8,480 bases of DNA from Sphingobacteriia bacterium (GCA_004294465.1 REAV01000023.1:1-8480); one strand, 5' to 3'; shown: positions 1-7,560, counted from the stretch's first letter. Notes: generated by a model not told the origin, from the sequence alone. Translations and numbers: made by a program.

Positions 1-142
1 ACAAGTCTCCTTCAAAACTAAATACAACTGTTTTAGCATCTGGGCTTATACAAGGATTAGACAAAAAACGAGGTTCAGCTATTTGAGCATTTACTTGATT
101 GAAGAAAAATGCTATTAAAGCCAATGAAAGAAATTTTTTCAT
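1..142 (-). CDS. Secreted tricorn/S41-like peptidase, N-terminal fragment (partial)
   Basis: Only the first 47 codons are inside the window; the gene continues past base 1. It starts at the ATG at 142-140, 22 nt after the stop of the S9 peptidase gene. Residues 1-20 (MKKFLSLALIAFFFNQVNAQ) form a clear signal peptide with two Lys, a hydrophobic core and an Ala-Gln cleavage site after A19, so the product is exported. The mature start, with PRFLSNP followed by ISPDAKTVVFSFEGDL, resembles the first blade of the WD40-like (PD40) propeller in tricorn-protease homologues and related S41 peptidases, which often begin with PRFLSNPAISPDG. That would make it a large extracytoplasmic protease, but no catalytic region is visible and another PD40 propeller protein is possible. 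The short gap suggests co-transcription with the upstream peptidase gene. Confidence 0.7.
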   Translation of the reverse strand, partial: MKKFLSLALIAFFFNQVNAQIAEPRFLSNPCISPDAKTVVFSFEGDL

Positions 143-164
143 GTTTTTACTTTTATAGATTTGA

Positions 165-2324
165 TTATCTCAAAGCACCCTTTGGAACTGGTTTCTCCAA
201 TAAATATTTATAAATGAATTTAGTTTTCAAATTACTAAAATGCACTCCTTTTGAACCACCCCAACCATGCCTTCCTCCTGGGTACAACATAAATTCAAAG
301 TCTTTCCCCTTATCTTCTAAAGCACTGATTAATTGAATACTGTTTTGCATATGCACATTGTCGTCCATGGTGCCATGCACTATTTGTAACATGCCTTTGT
401 ATTTGTCTACATAGGTTAACACATTTCCACTCTTATACCCTTCAGGATTTTCAGCGGGCGTGTCCATGAATTTTTCTGTGTAATGGCTATCATATAATTT
501 CCAATCAACTACAGAGCCGCCTGCCATTCCATGTGTAAATACACTGGAGCCATATGTCAATGCATAGGCACTCATGTATCCACCATAGCTAAACCCTGTG
601 ATACAAATTTTTGTTGGATCTGCTTGTCCTTTTTCAATGAACCATTTTGCCATGGTCATATAATCTTCCATCTCCCAATAACCTAAATTGCGATGCATAT
701 AGTTTACACCTGCTTTTCCGAAATGTCCGCTGGCCCTATGATCGAATGCAACTTGGATCATACCTTCCTGTGCATAGAATTGTTGATTGGGATTCCATTT
801 CCAACCATCCATTACTGTTCCTGCGTTCGGTCCTCCGTAAATACTTACCAATAAAGGATACTTTTTGTTCGGATCCATATTGGTAGGCCAGGTTACCATT
901 GCAGGCAAATCGAATAAACCATCTGCACTTTTAATGCGGATCAATTCGGTTTTTGCCAGTGCATAATTATCTAAATCAGTTCCTTTTGCATCTCCTAATT
1001 CACGAACTAATTTCCCTTTGGTATCAAACAAAGCAACTTTAGTGGGTGTTTGAGTATTGCTATAAGTAGTGATGAAATTTTTTCCGTTGGGAGATAAACT
1101 TACTTGATGTTGATAATCTCCAAAAGTTAAGCGTTTCATATCTGTTCCATTCATTTTAACAGAATACAAATCTACTCTTGCAGTATTTTCTTTTGCTCTT
1201 GCGGTAAAGTATACAAGGCTATTTTTTTCATCAGTTAACAATACACTCAATACGGTAAAGTTGCCAGATGTAATGGGGTTGATCAATGTTCCATTATTAT
1301 TATGGAGGTACAAATGATTCCAGCCTGTTTTATCACTTTCTAAAATGAATGCTGGCTTTGTTTTTAAGAAACTAATTCTTCCTCCTGCTTTATCTTCTAA
1401 ATCAACCCAAGTTTTTTGTTCTTCTTCGTACATAATTTTTTTAGAACCATTCGATGGGCTTACATCAAAAATTTTCAAATGATCCTGTCCGCGATTGATC
1501 CATTGAACCAATAAACTAGATCCATCTTCTCGCCAGATAGGCCATCCGAAATACTGGTCGTCCTTATCATTGAAATCTGCCCAGGTTGTTGCTCCGCCTT
1601 CCGCACTCACAAAACCTACTTTAACTTCTGGATTTCTTTCTCCAGCTTTAGGGTAACGGGTCTCTTCTACAAAACCACGCTGGCCTTCGCTGTTATAGAT
1701 TGGGAACATAGGAACCATACTTTCATCAAAATGCATATATGCTAACTGCTTGCTATTAGGATTCCACCAAAATGCACGGTAACGAGTACCGCGTCCAAAA
1801 ATCTCTTCCCAATATACCCAGCTTGCAAAACCATTTAATGTAGTTGTTGTACCATCTGTAGTTAATCTATTTTCTTTATTGGTACTTAAATTATAAGTAT
1901 ACAAATCATTGCCTTTTGTATAGGCGATATAATTGCTATCTGGAGAAAATGTCGGATTTTTTTCTTCTGTTTTATCAAAAGTTATTTGCTTTTCAACTGA
2001 ACCATTTTTAAAAAACAAATCATTGTTTTTTACACTGACAGATTTGGTTGGTGGAACAGCCCCTTTCATTTGATCGGCCGTTGCTTCCGTTAGCTTTCCA
2101 GTTTTAACATCCATCACATAATTTTTCTGAGCTGAATCAGGATGCACTCTTTGTCTTAAAATAACTGATTCATCGTCCAACCATTTTACAACGAAAGGCA
2201 AAGAATTGATGAAATTTTTAGGCAATTTATTGGCCAATAAATCGGCATTGTCCAATTGCTTTTTTTGAGCACTTGAAACAGACAGTATTGCCATCATAGC
2301 AATACCAAAGAATACTTTATACAT
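165..2324 (-). CDS. S9B family serine peptidase, dipeptidyl-peptidase IV type
   Basis: This 719-residue protein matches the usual length of bacterial DPP-IV enzymes, which remove X-Pro or X-Ala dipeptides from peptide N-termini. Residues 1-19 are a signal peptide ending SVSSA before Gln, so it is exported to the periplasm or surface. The propeller spans roughly 40-460. It carries the double-Glu motif WVYWEEIFGR, where E173 and E174 correspond to human E205/E206 that bind the substrate amino terminus. The alpha/beta-hydrolase domain spans about 465-719. It has the oxyanion tyrosine Y496 in YGGPN, the nucleophile S579 in GFSYGGY, the active-site tyrosines Y611 and Y615, D654 in GTMDDNVH, and H686 in GGRHGWGG. 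All catalytic residues are present, so the enzyme should be active. A prolyl tripeptidyl peptidase is the main alternative, but the DDNVH segment favours DPP-IV. The gene lies 75 nt after the outer membrane barrel gene and may be in the same operon. Confidence 0.95.
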   Translation of the reverse strand: MYKVFFGIAMMAILSVSSAQKKQLDNADLLANKLPKNFINSLPFVVKWLDDESVILRQRVHPDSAQKNYVMDVKTGKLTEATADQMKGAVPPTKSVSVKNNDLFFKNGSVEKQITFDKTEEKNPTFSPDSNYIAYTKGNDLYTYNLSTNKENRLTTDGTTTTLNGFASWVYWEEIFGRGTRYRAFWWNPNSKQLAYMHFDESMVPMFPIYNSEGQRGFVEETRYPKAGERNPEVKVGFVSAEGGATTWADFNDKDDQYFGWPIWREDGSSLLVQWINRGQDHLKIFDVSPSNGSKKIMYEEEQKTWVDLEDKAGGRISFLKTKPAFILESDKTGWNHLYLHNNNGTLINPITSGNFTVLSVLLTDEKNSLVYFTARAKENTARVDLYSVKMNGTDMKRLTFGDYQHQVSLSPNGKNFITTYSNTQTPTKVALFDTKGKLVRELGDAKGTDLDNYALAKTELIRIKSADGLFDLPAMVTWPTNMDPNKKYPLLVSIYGGPNAGTVMDGWKWNPNQQFYAQEGMIQVAFDHRASGHFGKAGVNYMHRNLGYWEMEDYMTMAKWFIEKGQADPTKICITGFSYGGYMSAYALTYGSSVFTHGMAGGSVVDWKLYDSHYTEKFMDTPAENPEGYKSGNVLTYVDKYKGMLQIVHGTMDDNVHMQNSIQLISALEDKGKDFEFMLYPGGRHGWGGSKGVHFSNLKTKFIYKYLLEKPVPKGALR

Positions 2325-2399
2325 AGCTATTATTTTGGAGGATAAATATAATGATAATAGCAGCAGAAAAAGGCTTAACCCAATATTTTACATAAATGG
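2325..2399 (-). promoter_or_regulatory. Intergenic gap with weak promoter candidate for the S9 peptidase
   Basis: This 75-nt gap separates the outer membrane barrel gene from the S9 peptidase gene. On the minus strand it has TATATTTA at 2350-2343, a 7-of-8 match to the Bacteroidota -7 box TAnnTTTG. No TTG/TTTG -33 element lies at a normal distance, and the implied leader would be only about 12 nt. I see no convincing terminator hairpin, so read-through from leuS and the barrel gene is equally plausible. No Shine-Dalgarno sequence precedes the peptidase ATG, as is common in this phylum. Confidence 0.25.
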
Positions 2400-3551
2400 T
2401 TAGAATGCTTCATTGAGGCGAATATAAAAGGCTGATCCATCAAAACTATTGCGGGCATAGTCTAAACGAAGAAACATCCTATTCTTTTTATTTACCAAGA
2501 ACCTCAAGCCTGCACCAGCTGAATAGAGTAAATCATATTTTAGTTGATAACTGGACAATGATTCCCCCATCATTCCTACAGCTCCAAATGTTGATCCATA
2601 TAGCCATCTCCAAATATGAAATCGAAATTCAGACTGCCCTGCAGTATATGATTTATCCCGAATTCTTCCTGTAAAAAAACCCCGCATTAAATTAGAACTT
2701 CCTAACCTTGGTAGTTCTCTTAATGGAACATTACCTATTGCTGATCTAGTCATAAATTGAAAAGCCAATGTATTGTGTTGTGAAACAGGATAATATTTTC
2801 TTAGATCTACCATCCACTCTCCAAAATTATACTCATCGCCTAAAACAGGAATATGATATTGATAATAGATTTCAGCATATGATCCCTTGTGGGCACTAAA
2901 AGGAAAATCTCTACTATCATGCAAAAAAGCTGGTCCGAGCCCAAATACTTTGCTTCCATTAATTCCTTCAACTTGTAAATCGCTTGCAATTAAGGGTTTG
3001 GAATAAGTGAGGTTATAAGTATCACTAAAATTGAGTGCGAGTCCAAAATAATTTTGATGCTTCAATAATTTATACACCCTGCTTTCTAAATAAATCCGAT
3101 TGTAAAATTGGCTATTATAATCATCATTTGCTGCACCATTATTGCCAACACCCCAGTATCGTTCATTGAATCGCTGAAATCCTGCGTTCCCTCTAAATAC
3201 ATATCTTTCTCCTCTTCCAAAAATTTGCCAGCTACTACTCAGATCTAATTGACTCTTGGTGCTATAGGTAATTTGTCCATGCACATAAGAACCCCTTGCT
3301 TCTGTATTCTTTCCTTTTTCTTTTGAATTGAAAAAATACTCCAATGCTACTCCAAAACGTACCCCTGTTTCTGGAGTAGAAGTTAATATTGGAATTGGAA
3401 CAACTTTTAAATTGATCAATGCCAAAGAATCAGGGTTCATGAAATTGCGAATGGTTTTTTTCGGCTCAGGTCTAATACTATCCTGTGCATTCAAAAAATG
3501 CATCAAACAAATAAAACAAACTGAAAGTATCCCTTGTTTAAATAACAACAT
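2400..3551 (-). CDS. Omp85/BamA-like outer membrane beta-barrel protein without POTRA domains
   Basis: The 383-residue product begins with a signal peptide (residues 1-22, ending LNA before Gln). The cysteines at 12 and 15 sit within the hydrophobic core and do not form a lipobox. The barrel begins near residue 48 with VVPIPILTSTPETGVRFG. Omp85-type landmarks follow: a DSRD segment followed by a conserved Gly (212-223), LGSSNLMRGF (283-292) containing the (V/M)RGF loop-6 motif, and a C-terminal strand region (about 339-368) ending with a terminal Phe, as expected of a BAM-recognised beta-signal. Only about 25 residues separate the signal peptide from the barrel, so there is no room for POTRA repeats. 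It therefore resembles stand-alone D15/surface-antigen barrels rather than BamA itself. Its substrate is unknown; transport or insertion across the outer membrane is inferred. The start overlaps the leuS end by 14 nt, and GGGAG lies 8 nt upstream of the ATG. Confidence 0.88.
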   Translation of the reverse strand: MLLFKQGILSVCFICLMHFLNAQDSIRPEPKKTIRNFMNPDSLALINLKVVPIPILTSTPETGVRFGVALEYFFNSKEKGKNTEARGSYVHGQITYSTKSQLDLSSSWQIFGRGERYVFRGNAGFQRFNERYWGVGNNGAANDDYNSQFYNRIYLESRVYKLLKHQNYFGLALNFSDTYNLTYSKPLIASDLQVEGINGSKVFGLGPAFLHDSRDFPFSAHKGSYAEIYYQYHIPVLGDEYNFGEWMVDLRKYYPVSQHNTLAFQFMTRSAIGNVPLRELPRLGSSNLMRGFFTGRIRDKSYTAGQSEFRFHIWRWLYGSTFGAVGMMGESLSSYQLKYDLLYSAGAGLRFLVNKKNRMFLRLDYARNSFDGSAFYIRLNEAF

Positions 3552-6471
3552 TGATCATTCTCCCTTTTACAAAAATGAATTTCTTTACTGGTTTTCCTTC
3601 CAACCATTTTTGAACCAACTCACTGGCCATAACAATATTTTGAACAGTTGCTTCATCAGCATCTAAACTGATATTGATATTGGTTCTTACTCTACCATTA
3701 ATACTTACAGGATATTCTTTTGAAGATTCTGTAACATATGTAGCGTTAAAAACCGGGAATTGCGCATCCAAGATAGAACCCTTATTACCCAATGCCTCCC
3801 ACAATTCTTCGCTAATATGTGGTGCATAAGGTGTAAGCATAATTAATAACTGCTCCAATACTTCTTTCTTATTGCATTTTAAATCGGCCAATTCATTCAC
3901 GCAAATCATGAAAGTACTAACAGCCGTATTAAAACTATAACGCTCTGTATCTTCTTCAATTTTTTTGATACACTTATGCAATACTTTTAATTCTTCAGGT
4001 GTTGCCGAATCGTTATTCCAAACTTTGCCCTTGATTTCATCAAAAAACAGGCGCCATAATTTTTTAAGGAATCGATGCACACCTTCAATACCCTTTGTAT
4101 CCCATGGTTTGCTTTGTTCTACAGGACCTAGGAACATTTCATACATTCTAAATGTATCGGCGCCATATTTTTCTACCAATATATCTGGGTTAACGGTATT
4201 GAATTTACTCTTAGACATTTTCTCTACTTCAGAACCGCAGATGTATTTGCCATTTTCTAAAACAAATTGCGCATTTGCATATTCTCCATTACGCCATTGT
4301 TTAAATGCATTGATATCTAACTCATATCCATCTACAAAATTGACATCAACATGAATTGGAACTAGTTTATTTAATCCAAGATTAGGATCTTCTAACGGCT
4401 TTTTCCATTCACCTATGTAACGATTATTTAATAAATCCTCTAATGTTTCTCGTGAAAGAAATCCATGTTTAAGATATTCTTGATAATAAACATTTGATAA
4501 AAAAATTGGAAAGTTATGTTCACTTCCAGTATGTGGACTCGAAGTAACTACCCTATAAACAAATCTCGAACTCCCCTGAATCATTCCCTGATTCAATAAT
4601 TTTCTAAAAGGTTCATCAAAACCAATATGCCCTAAATCATACAAGGCTTTGGTCCACATTCTGCTGTACAATAAATGGCCCACGGCATGTTCAGTTCCGC
4701 CAATATATAGATCCACTTGGTTCCAGTAATCACTTACTTTTCTATCGCAAAAAGCAGATTCATTGGAAGGATCCATATAACGCAAGAAATACCAGCTACT
4801 TCCCGCATAACCAGGCATGGTGTTGGTTTCAAGCACCCCCCCGCCAAAAGAATTCTCAAATTGCTGAACCCATTCTGGAATATTACTCAAAGGGCCTTCA
4901 CCTTCCGGACCTGGTCCATAAGAGTCAACTTTGGGTAACTCTAATGGCAATTTTGATTCATCTAAAGGGTAAGCAATCCCCTCTTTCCAAACAATCGGAA
5001 ATGGTTCACCCCAATAACGTTGTCTGCTAAATGCAGCATCACGCATTTTATAATTCACTTTCTTTTTACCAATTCCGCGCTCTACCAATTTATCAATAAC
5101 AATTGCAATTGCATCACGCATTACTATTCCATTTAAGAAATCGCTATTGTGCAAAACTGCATCTTTGGTTGAATTGGCTTCTGTGCCATTATAATGCTCT
5201 CCTATAATATTGGTAATAGGTATATTGAAATGCTGAGCAAATTTATGATCACGTTCATCGCCACAAGGCACCGCCATGATTGCGCCTGTTCCATATCCTG
5301 CCAATACATATTCCGAAATCCAAATAGGAATCTTTACTCCATTGAATGGATTGATGGCATAAGCCCCTGTGAAACATCCCGTAATTTTTTTCTCCGCTTG
5401 TCGTTCGCGATCGCTTCTGCTTTTTACATAAGCAATATATTCTTCAACAGCTGTTTGTTGATCGACTGTAGTGATCAATTCAATCAATGAATGTTCTGGC
5501 GCAACCACCATAAAATCTACGCCGAAAATAGTGTCGGGTCTAGTGGTGTAAACCGTTAATAGATTTGGTTTACCTGCAATTGCTGTATTAGAAGTTGAAA
5601 TATCAAAACTGATCTCCGCACCATAAGATTTACCAATCCAATTTAGCTGCATTTCTTTCATAGCATCACTGAATTCAATTTGATCCAATCCAGTAATTAA
5701 ACGGTCTGCATATTCGGTAATGCGCAAATACCATTGACGCAATTTTTTCTTCACTACCGGATGTCCACCTCTTTCACTTACACCATTCACTACTTCATCA
5801 TTGGCCAAAACCGTACCCAACGCTTCGCACCAATTCACTTCTCCAAAGCCACAAAATGCCAGTCGATATTGCATTAAAATATCCTGTTGTTCTTTTTCAC
5901 TAAATCCTTTCCAATCTTCAGCAGAAAAAATGAGTTTGTCGTTGGCTGGGCATTCATGAGATAGATTACCTTCTCTATTAAAAGCTTCAACCAATGAATC
6001 AATGCTTTCTGCTTTTTGAGTAGATCGATTAAAATAGGATCCGAACAGTTGGAGAAAAATCCATTGGGTCCATTTATAATATTGCGGCTCACAAGTTCTT
6101 ACTTCTCTACTCCAATCATAAGAGAACCCAATATTATTCAATTGATTCCTGAAATTATTAATATTCTGTACCGTGCTCACTGCAGGATGAACTCCATGCT
6201 CAATCGCGTATTGTTCTGCTGGTAAACCAAATGCATCATAGCCCATTGGATGCAATACATTGAACCCTTTCAATCTTTTGAATCTGCTATAAATATCAGA
6301 AGCGATATATCCCAAAGGATGGCCCACATGTAATCCAGCACCACTCGGGTAAGGAAACATATCGAGCACGTAATATTTTGGTTTACTGCTATCATTGCTT
6401 ACTTGATATGCATTCGTTTCTTCCCAAATGCGCTGCCATTTTTGTTCGATTGATCTGAATTGATAGTCCAT
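3538..6471 (-). CDS. leuS: Leucyl-tRNA synthetase
   Basis: This cytoplasmic class Ia synthetase charges tRNA-Leu with leucine. The 977-residue sequence has the HVGH form of the HIGH motif (48-51) and KMSKS at 751-755. The CP1 editing domain (about 290-470) carries TTRPDT at 309-314, where T314 matches E. coli T252, and GYGTGAIMAVP followed by D408, the counterpart of E. coli editing residue D345. An anticodon-binding helical domain (about 790-895) and the small C-terminal tRNA-binding domain (about 918-977, ending GRMINVVI) complete it. It is longer than the roughly 860-residue E. coli enzyme because of an insertion near 145-210 and an enlarged leucine-specific domain before KMSKS (about 635-745). 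The zinc-knuckle region keeps only one cysteine, C215. The start MDYQFRSIEQKW fits the family and has GGAGG 8 nt upstream. The gene diverges from ftsX, and its end overlaps the next gene. Confidence 0.98.
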   Translation of the reverse strand: MDYQFRSIEQKWQRIWEETNAYQVSNDSSKPKYYVLDMFPYPSGAGLHVGHPLGYIASDIYSRFKRLKGFNVLHPMGYDAFGLPAEQYAIEHGVHPAVSTVQNINNFRNQLNNIGFSYDWSREVRTCEPQYYKWTQWIFLQLFGSYFNRSTQKAESIDSLVEAFNREGNLSHECPANDKLIFSAEDWKGFSEKEQQDILMQYRLAFCGFGEVNWCEALGTVLANDEVVNGVSERGGHPVVKKKLRQWYLRITEYADRLITGLDQIEFSDAMKEMQLNWIGKSYGAEISFDISTSNTAIAGKPNLLTVYTTRPDTIFGVDFMVVAPEHSLIELITTVDQQTAVEEYIAYVKSRSDRERQAEKKITGCFTGAYAINPFNGVKIPIWISEYVLAGYGTGAIMAVPCGDERDHKFAQHFNIPITNIIGEHYNGTEANSTKDAVLHNSDFLNGIVMRDAIAIVIDKLVERGIGKKKVNYKMRDAAFSRQRYWGEPFPIVWKEGIAYPLDESKLPLELPKVDSYGPGPEGEGPLSNIPEWVQQFENSFGGGVLETNTMPGYAGSSWYFLRYMDPSNESAFCDRKVSDYWNQVDLYIGGTEHAVGHLLYSRMWTKALYDLGHIGFDEPFRKLLNQGMIQGSSRFVYRVVTSSPHTGSEHNFPIFLSNVYYQEYLKHGFLSRETLEDLLNNRYIGEWKKPLEDPNLGLNKLVPIHVDVNFVDGYELDINAFKQWRNGEYANAQFVLENGKYICGSEVEKMSKSKFNTVNPDILVEKYGADTFRMYEMFLGPVEQSKPWDTKGIEGVHRFLKKLWRLFFDEIKGKVWNNDSATPEELKVLHKCIKKIEEDTERYSFNTAVSTFMICVNELADLKCNKKEVLEQLLIMLTPYAPHISEELWEALGNKGSILDAQFPVFNATYVTESSKEYPVSINGRVRTNINISLDADEATVQNIVMASELVQKWLEGKPVKKFIFVKGRMINVVI
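3560..3564 (-). promoter_or_regulatory. Shine-Dalgarno-like site for the outer membrane barrel gene
   Basis: On the minus strand, GGGAG lies inside the last codons of leuS, 8 nt before the ATG at 3551. It supports that start and, with the 14-nt overlap, suggests that the barrel gene is translated by ribosomes re-initiating at the leuS end. Confidence 0.5.
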
Positions 6472-6479
6472 TTTTGAGG

Positions 6480-6484
6480 CCTCC
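6480..6484 (-). promoter_or_regulatory. Shine-Dalgarno site for leuS
   Basis: On the minus strand, GGAGG lies exactly 8 nt before the leuS ATG, a full match to the anti-Shine-Dalgarno core. It fixes the start at 6471. It overlaps the perfect palindrome GAGGCCTC (6476-6483), so local pairing could affect its accessibility. Such a strong site is uncommon in Bacteroidota. Confidence 0.6.
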
Positions 6485-6588
6485 GAAGCGATTTATTATT
6501 GTTAGGGTTTAGTTTATTTGCATTTCATTAACGCTAAGCCACCATGAATCCCCTAATTTCAAGGATAAAATCAGCGTTTTAGTGGCTG

Positions 6589-6596
6589 CAAATGTA
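6589..6596 (-). promoter_or_regulatory. Candidate -7 box for the leuS promoter
   Basis: On the minus strand this reads TACATTTG, an exact match to the Bacteroidota primary-sigma -7 consensus TAnnTTTG. Transcription would start near 6582 and give a leader of about 110 nt. The -33 element is not convincing: the nearest TTTG (6613-6610) is only 13 nt away, where about 17-23 is usual. The box lies between GTGGCT (6582-6587) and AGCCAC (6604-6609), which form an inverted repeat that could be an operator. Confidence 0.45.
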
Positions 6597-6617
6597 AGTC
6601 TTTAGCCACCAAAACCG

Positions 6618-6625
6618 TACATTTG
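6618..6625 (+). promoter_or_regulatory. Candidate -7 box for the ftsX promoter
   Basis: TACATTTG here is an exact TAnnTTTG match on the plus strand, 38 nt before the ftsX ATG. Transcription would start near 6632 and give a leader of about 32 nt. No clear TTTG -33 element lies 17-23 nt upstream. The box is part of the near-palindrome GTAC-attt-GTAC (6617-6628). The leader also contains a small inverted repeat, CTATTT/AAATAG (6640-6653). No Shine-Dalgarno sequence precedes the start codon. Confidence 0.45.
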
Positions 6626-6663
6626 TACAACCGTTAACACTATTTAAAAATAGCGAATCACTC

Positions 6664-7539
6664 ATGGCAGAAGTAGGAAAATCGTCTCTTAAAAGAAGCA
6701 AGCCTAATTATATATACACGATTATAGGCGTTTCCTTGGTACTTTTTATAATGGGTATCATGGGTTGGTTTTTTCTAAATATCAATTCTGTAGGCAATAC
6801 ATTTAAAGAAGATATTCGACTAAGCGCTTATTTAAGAACCTTAAATAAGGATACGATTGGTCAAATTCAACAATTTATTGCATCTAAGCCCTATGCTAAA
6901 GACGTTATTTATGTAGATAAGAATTCAGCCAAACAAATCTGGAATAAAGAAAACAATGAAGACTGGGCAAAAATTTTGGATGTGAATCCCTTGCCCGAGA
7001 GCATTGATTTTTATGCCAAAGCCGAATATGTAAACAAAGACAGTTTAATTAAAATTTCTGAAGATTTAATGGGGGCTTATGGCAATCAAATCACCGATTT
7101 GCAATACCCTCAAACTTTGGTAAATAACCTCAATGAAAAAGCGTCTAAAATAGGATTGATCTTTCTGGTAGTAGCTATTTTATTGAGCCTGATTGTAATT
7201 TTTAGCATCGATAATACCATTCGTTTGGCGATGTTCTCCAATCGATTTTTGATCAAGACCATGCAAATGGTGGGCGCCACTCAAGGATTCATTGCAAAAC
7301 CGCTTAATATTAGAGCATTGATCAATGGATTGATCAGTTCAGGTATTGCCATTGTTTTGCTCTTTTCTTTGATTGGATGGGCAGAAAGTCAATTTCCTCA
7401 ACTAAAAGTCATTAGAAATATGAGTCATACCCTGATTCTATTTGGAGGGATTATAATACTTGGTGTAGGCATATCTGTATTAAGCACTTACAAAAGTGTG
7501 CTGAAATACTTGAAAATGAAATTAGACGAACTTTATTAA
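6664..7539 (+). CDS. ftsX: Cell division protein FtsX (ABC transporter permease-like)
   Basis: FtsX pairs with the ATPase FtsE in the inner membrane and couples division to activation of peptidoglycan hydrolases. The 291-residue protein has the family layout: a short basic cytoplasmic N-terminus, TM1 (about 16-39), a periplasmic domain (about 40-160), then TM2 (about 162-182), TM3 (about 216-238) and TM4 (about 255-275). The conserved cytoplasmic motif appears as MQMVGATQGFIAKPL (200-214) between TM2 and TM3. A periplasmic stretch with VNPLPESIDFYAK also fits the family. FtsE is not encoded in this window, which is normal in this phylum. The gene heads a two-gene unit with the DUF3098 gene 21 nt downstream and diverges from leuS. 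No alternative in-frame start is needed, because the ATG directly precedes a typical N-terminus. Confidence 0.95.
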   Translation: MAEVGKSSLKRSKPNYIYTIIGVSLVLFIMGIMGWFFLNINSVGNTFKEDIRLSAYLRTLNKDTIGQIQQFIASKPYAKDVIYVDKNSAKQIWNKENNEDWAKILDVNPLPESIDFYAKAEYVNKDSLIKISEDLMGAYGNQITDLQYPQTLVNNLNEKASKIGLIFLVVAILLSLIVIFSIDNTIRLAMFSNRFLIKTMQMVGATQGFIAKPLNIRALINGLISSGIAIVLLFSLIGWAESQFPQLKVIRNMSHTLILFGGIIILGVGISVLSTYKSVLKYLKMKLDELY

Positions 7540-7560
7540 TAACTTTAGAAAAATAACAAA

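Noticed and set aside
2365..2385. Possible terminator between the barrel gene and the S9 peptidase gene (minus strand GGGTTAAGCC then T-run)
   Set aside because: The stem would be only two or three base pairs, so it is too weak to count as an intrinsic terminator.
3328..3666. Plus-strand 112-codon ORF across the leuS/barrel junction
   Set aside because: It is antisense to two well-supported coding regions, and its translation shows no recognisable domain or signal peptide.
4836..4842. Run of seven C (G on the leuS coding strand), a possible slippage or phase-variation site
   Set aside because: It is short, lies in an essential gene, and encodes an intact glycine-rich segment; the reading frame is unbroken on both sides.
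3965..6225. Several plus- and minus-strand ORFs of 69-129 codons inside leuS
   Set aside because: All lie within the intact leuS frame, have atypical composition and match no family.
6472..6582. Leucine-responsive T-box or leader-peptide attenuator upstream of leuS
   Set aside because: The predicted leader has no T-box-like conserved segment or terminator hairpin. Its short ORFs (MVA, MKCK, MQIN) contain no leucine codons.
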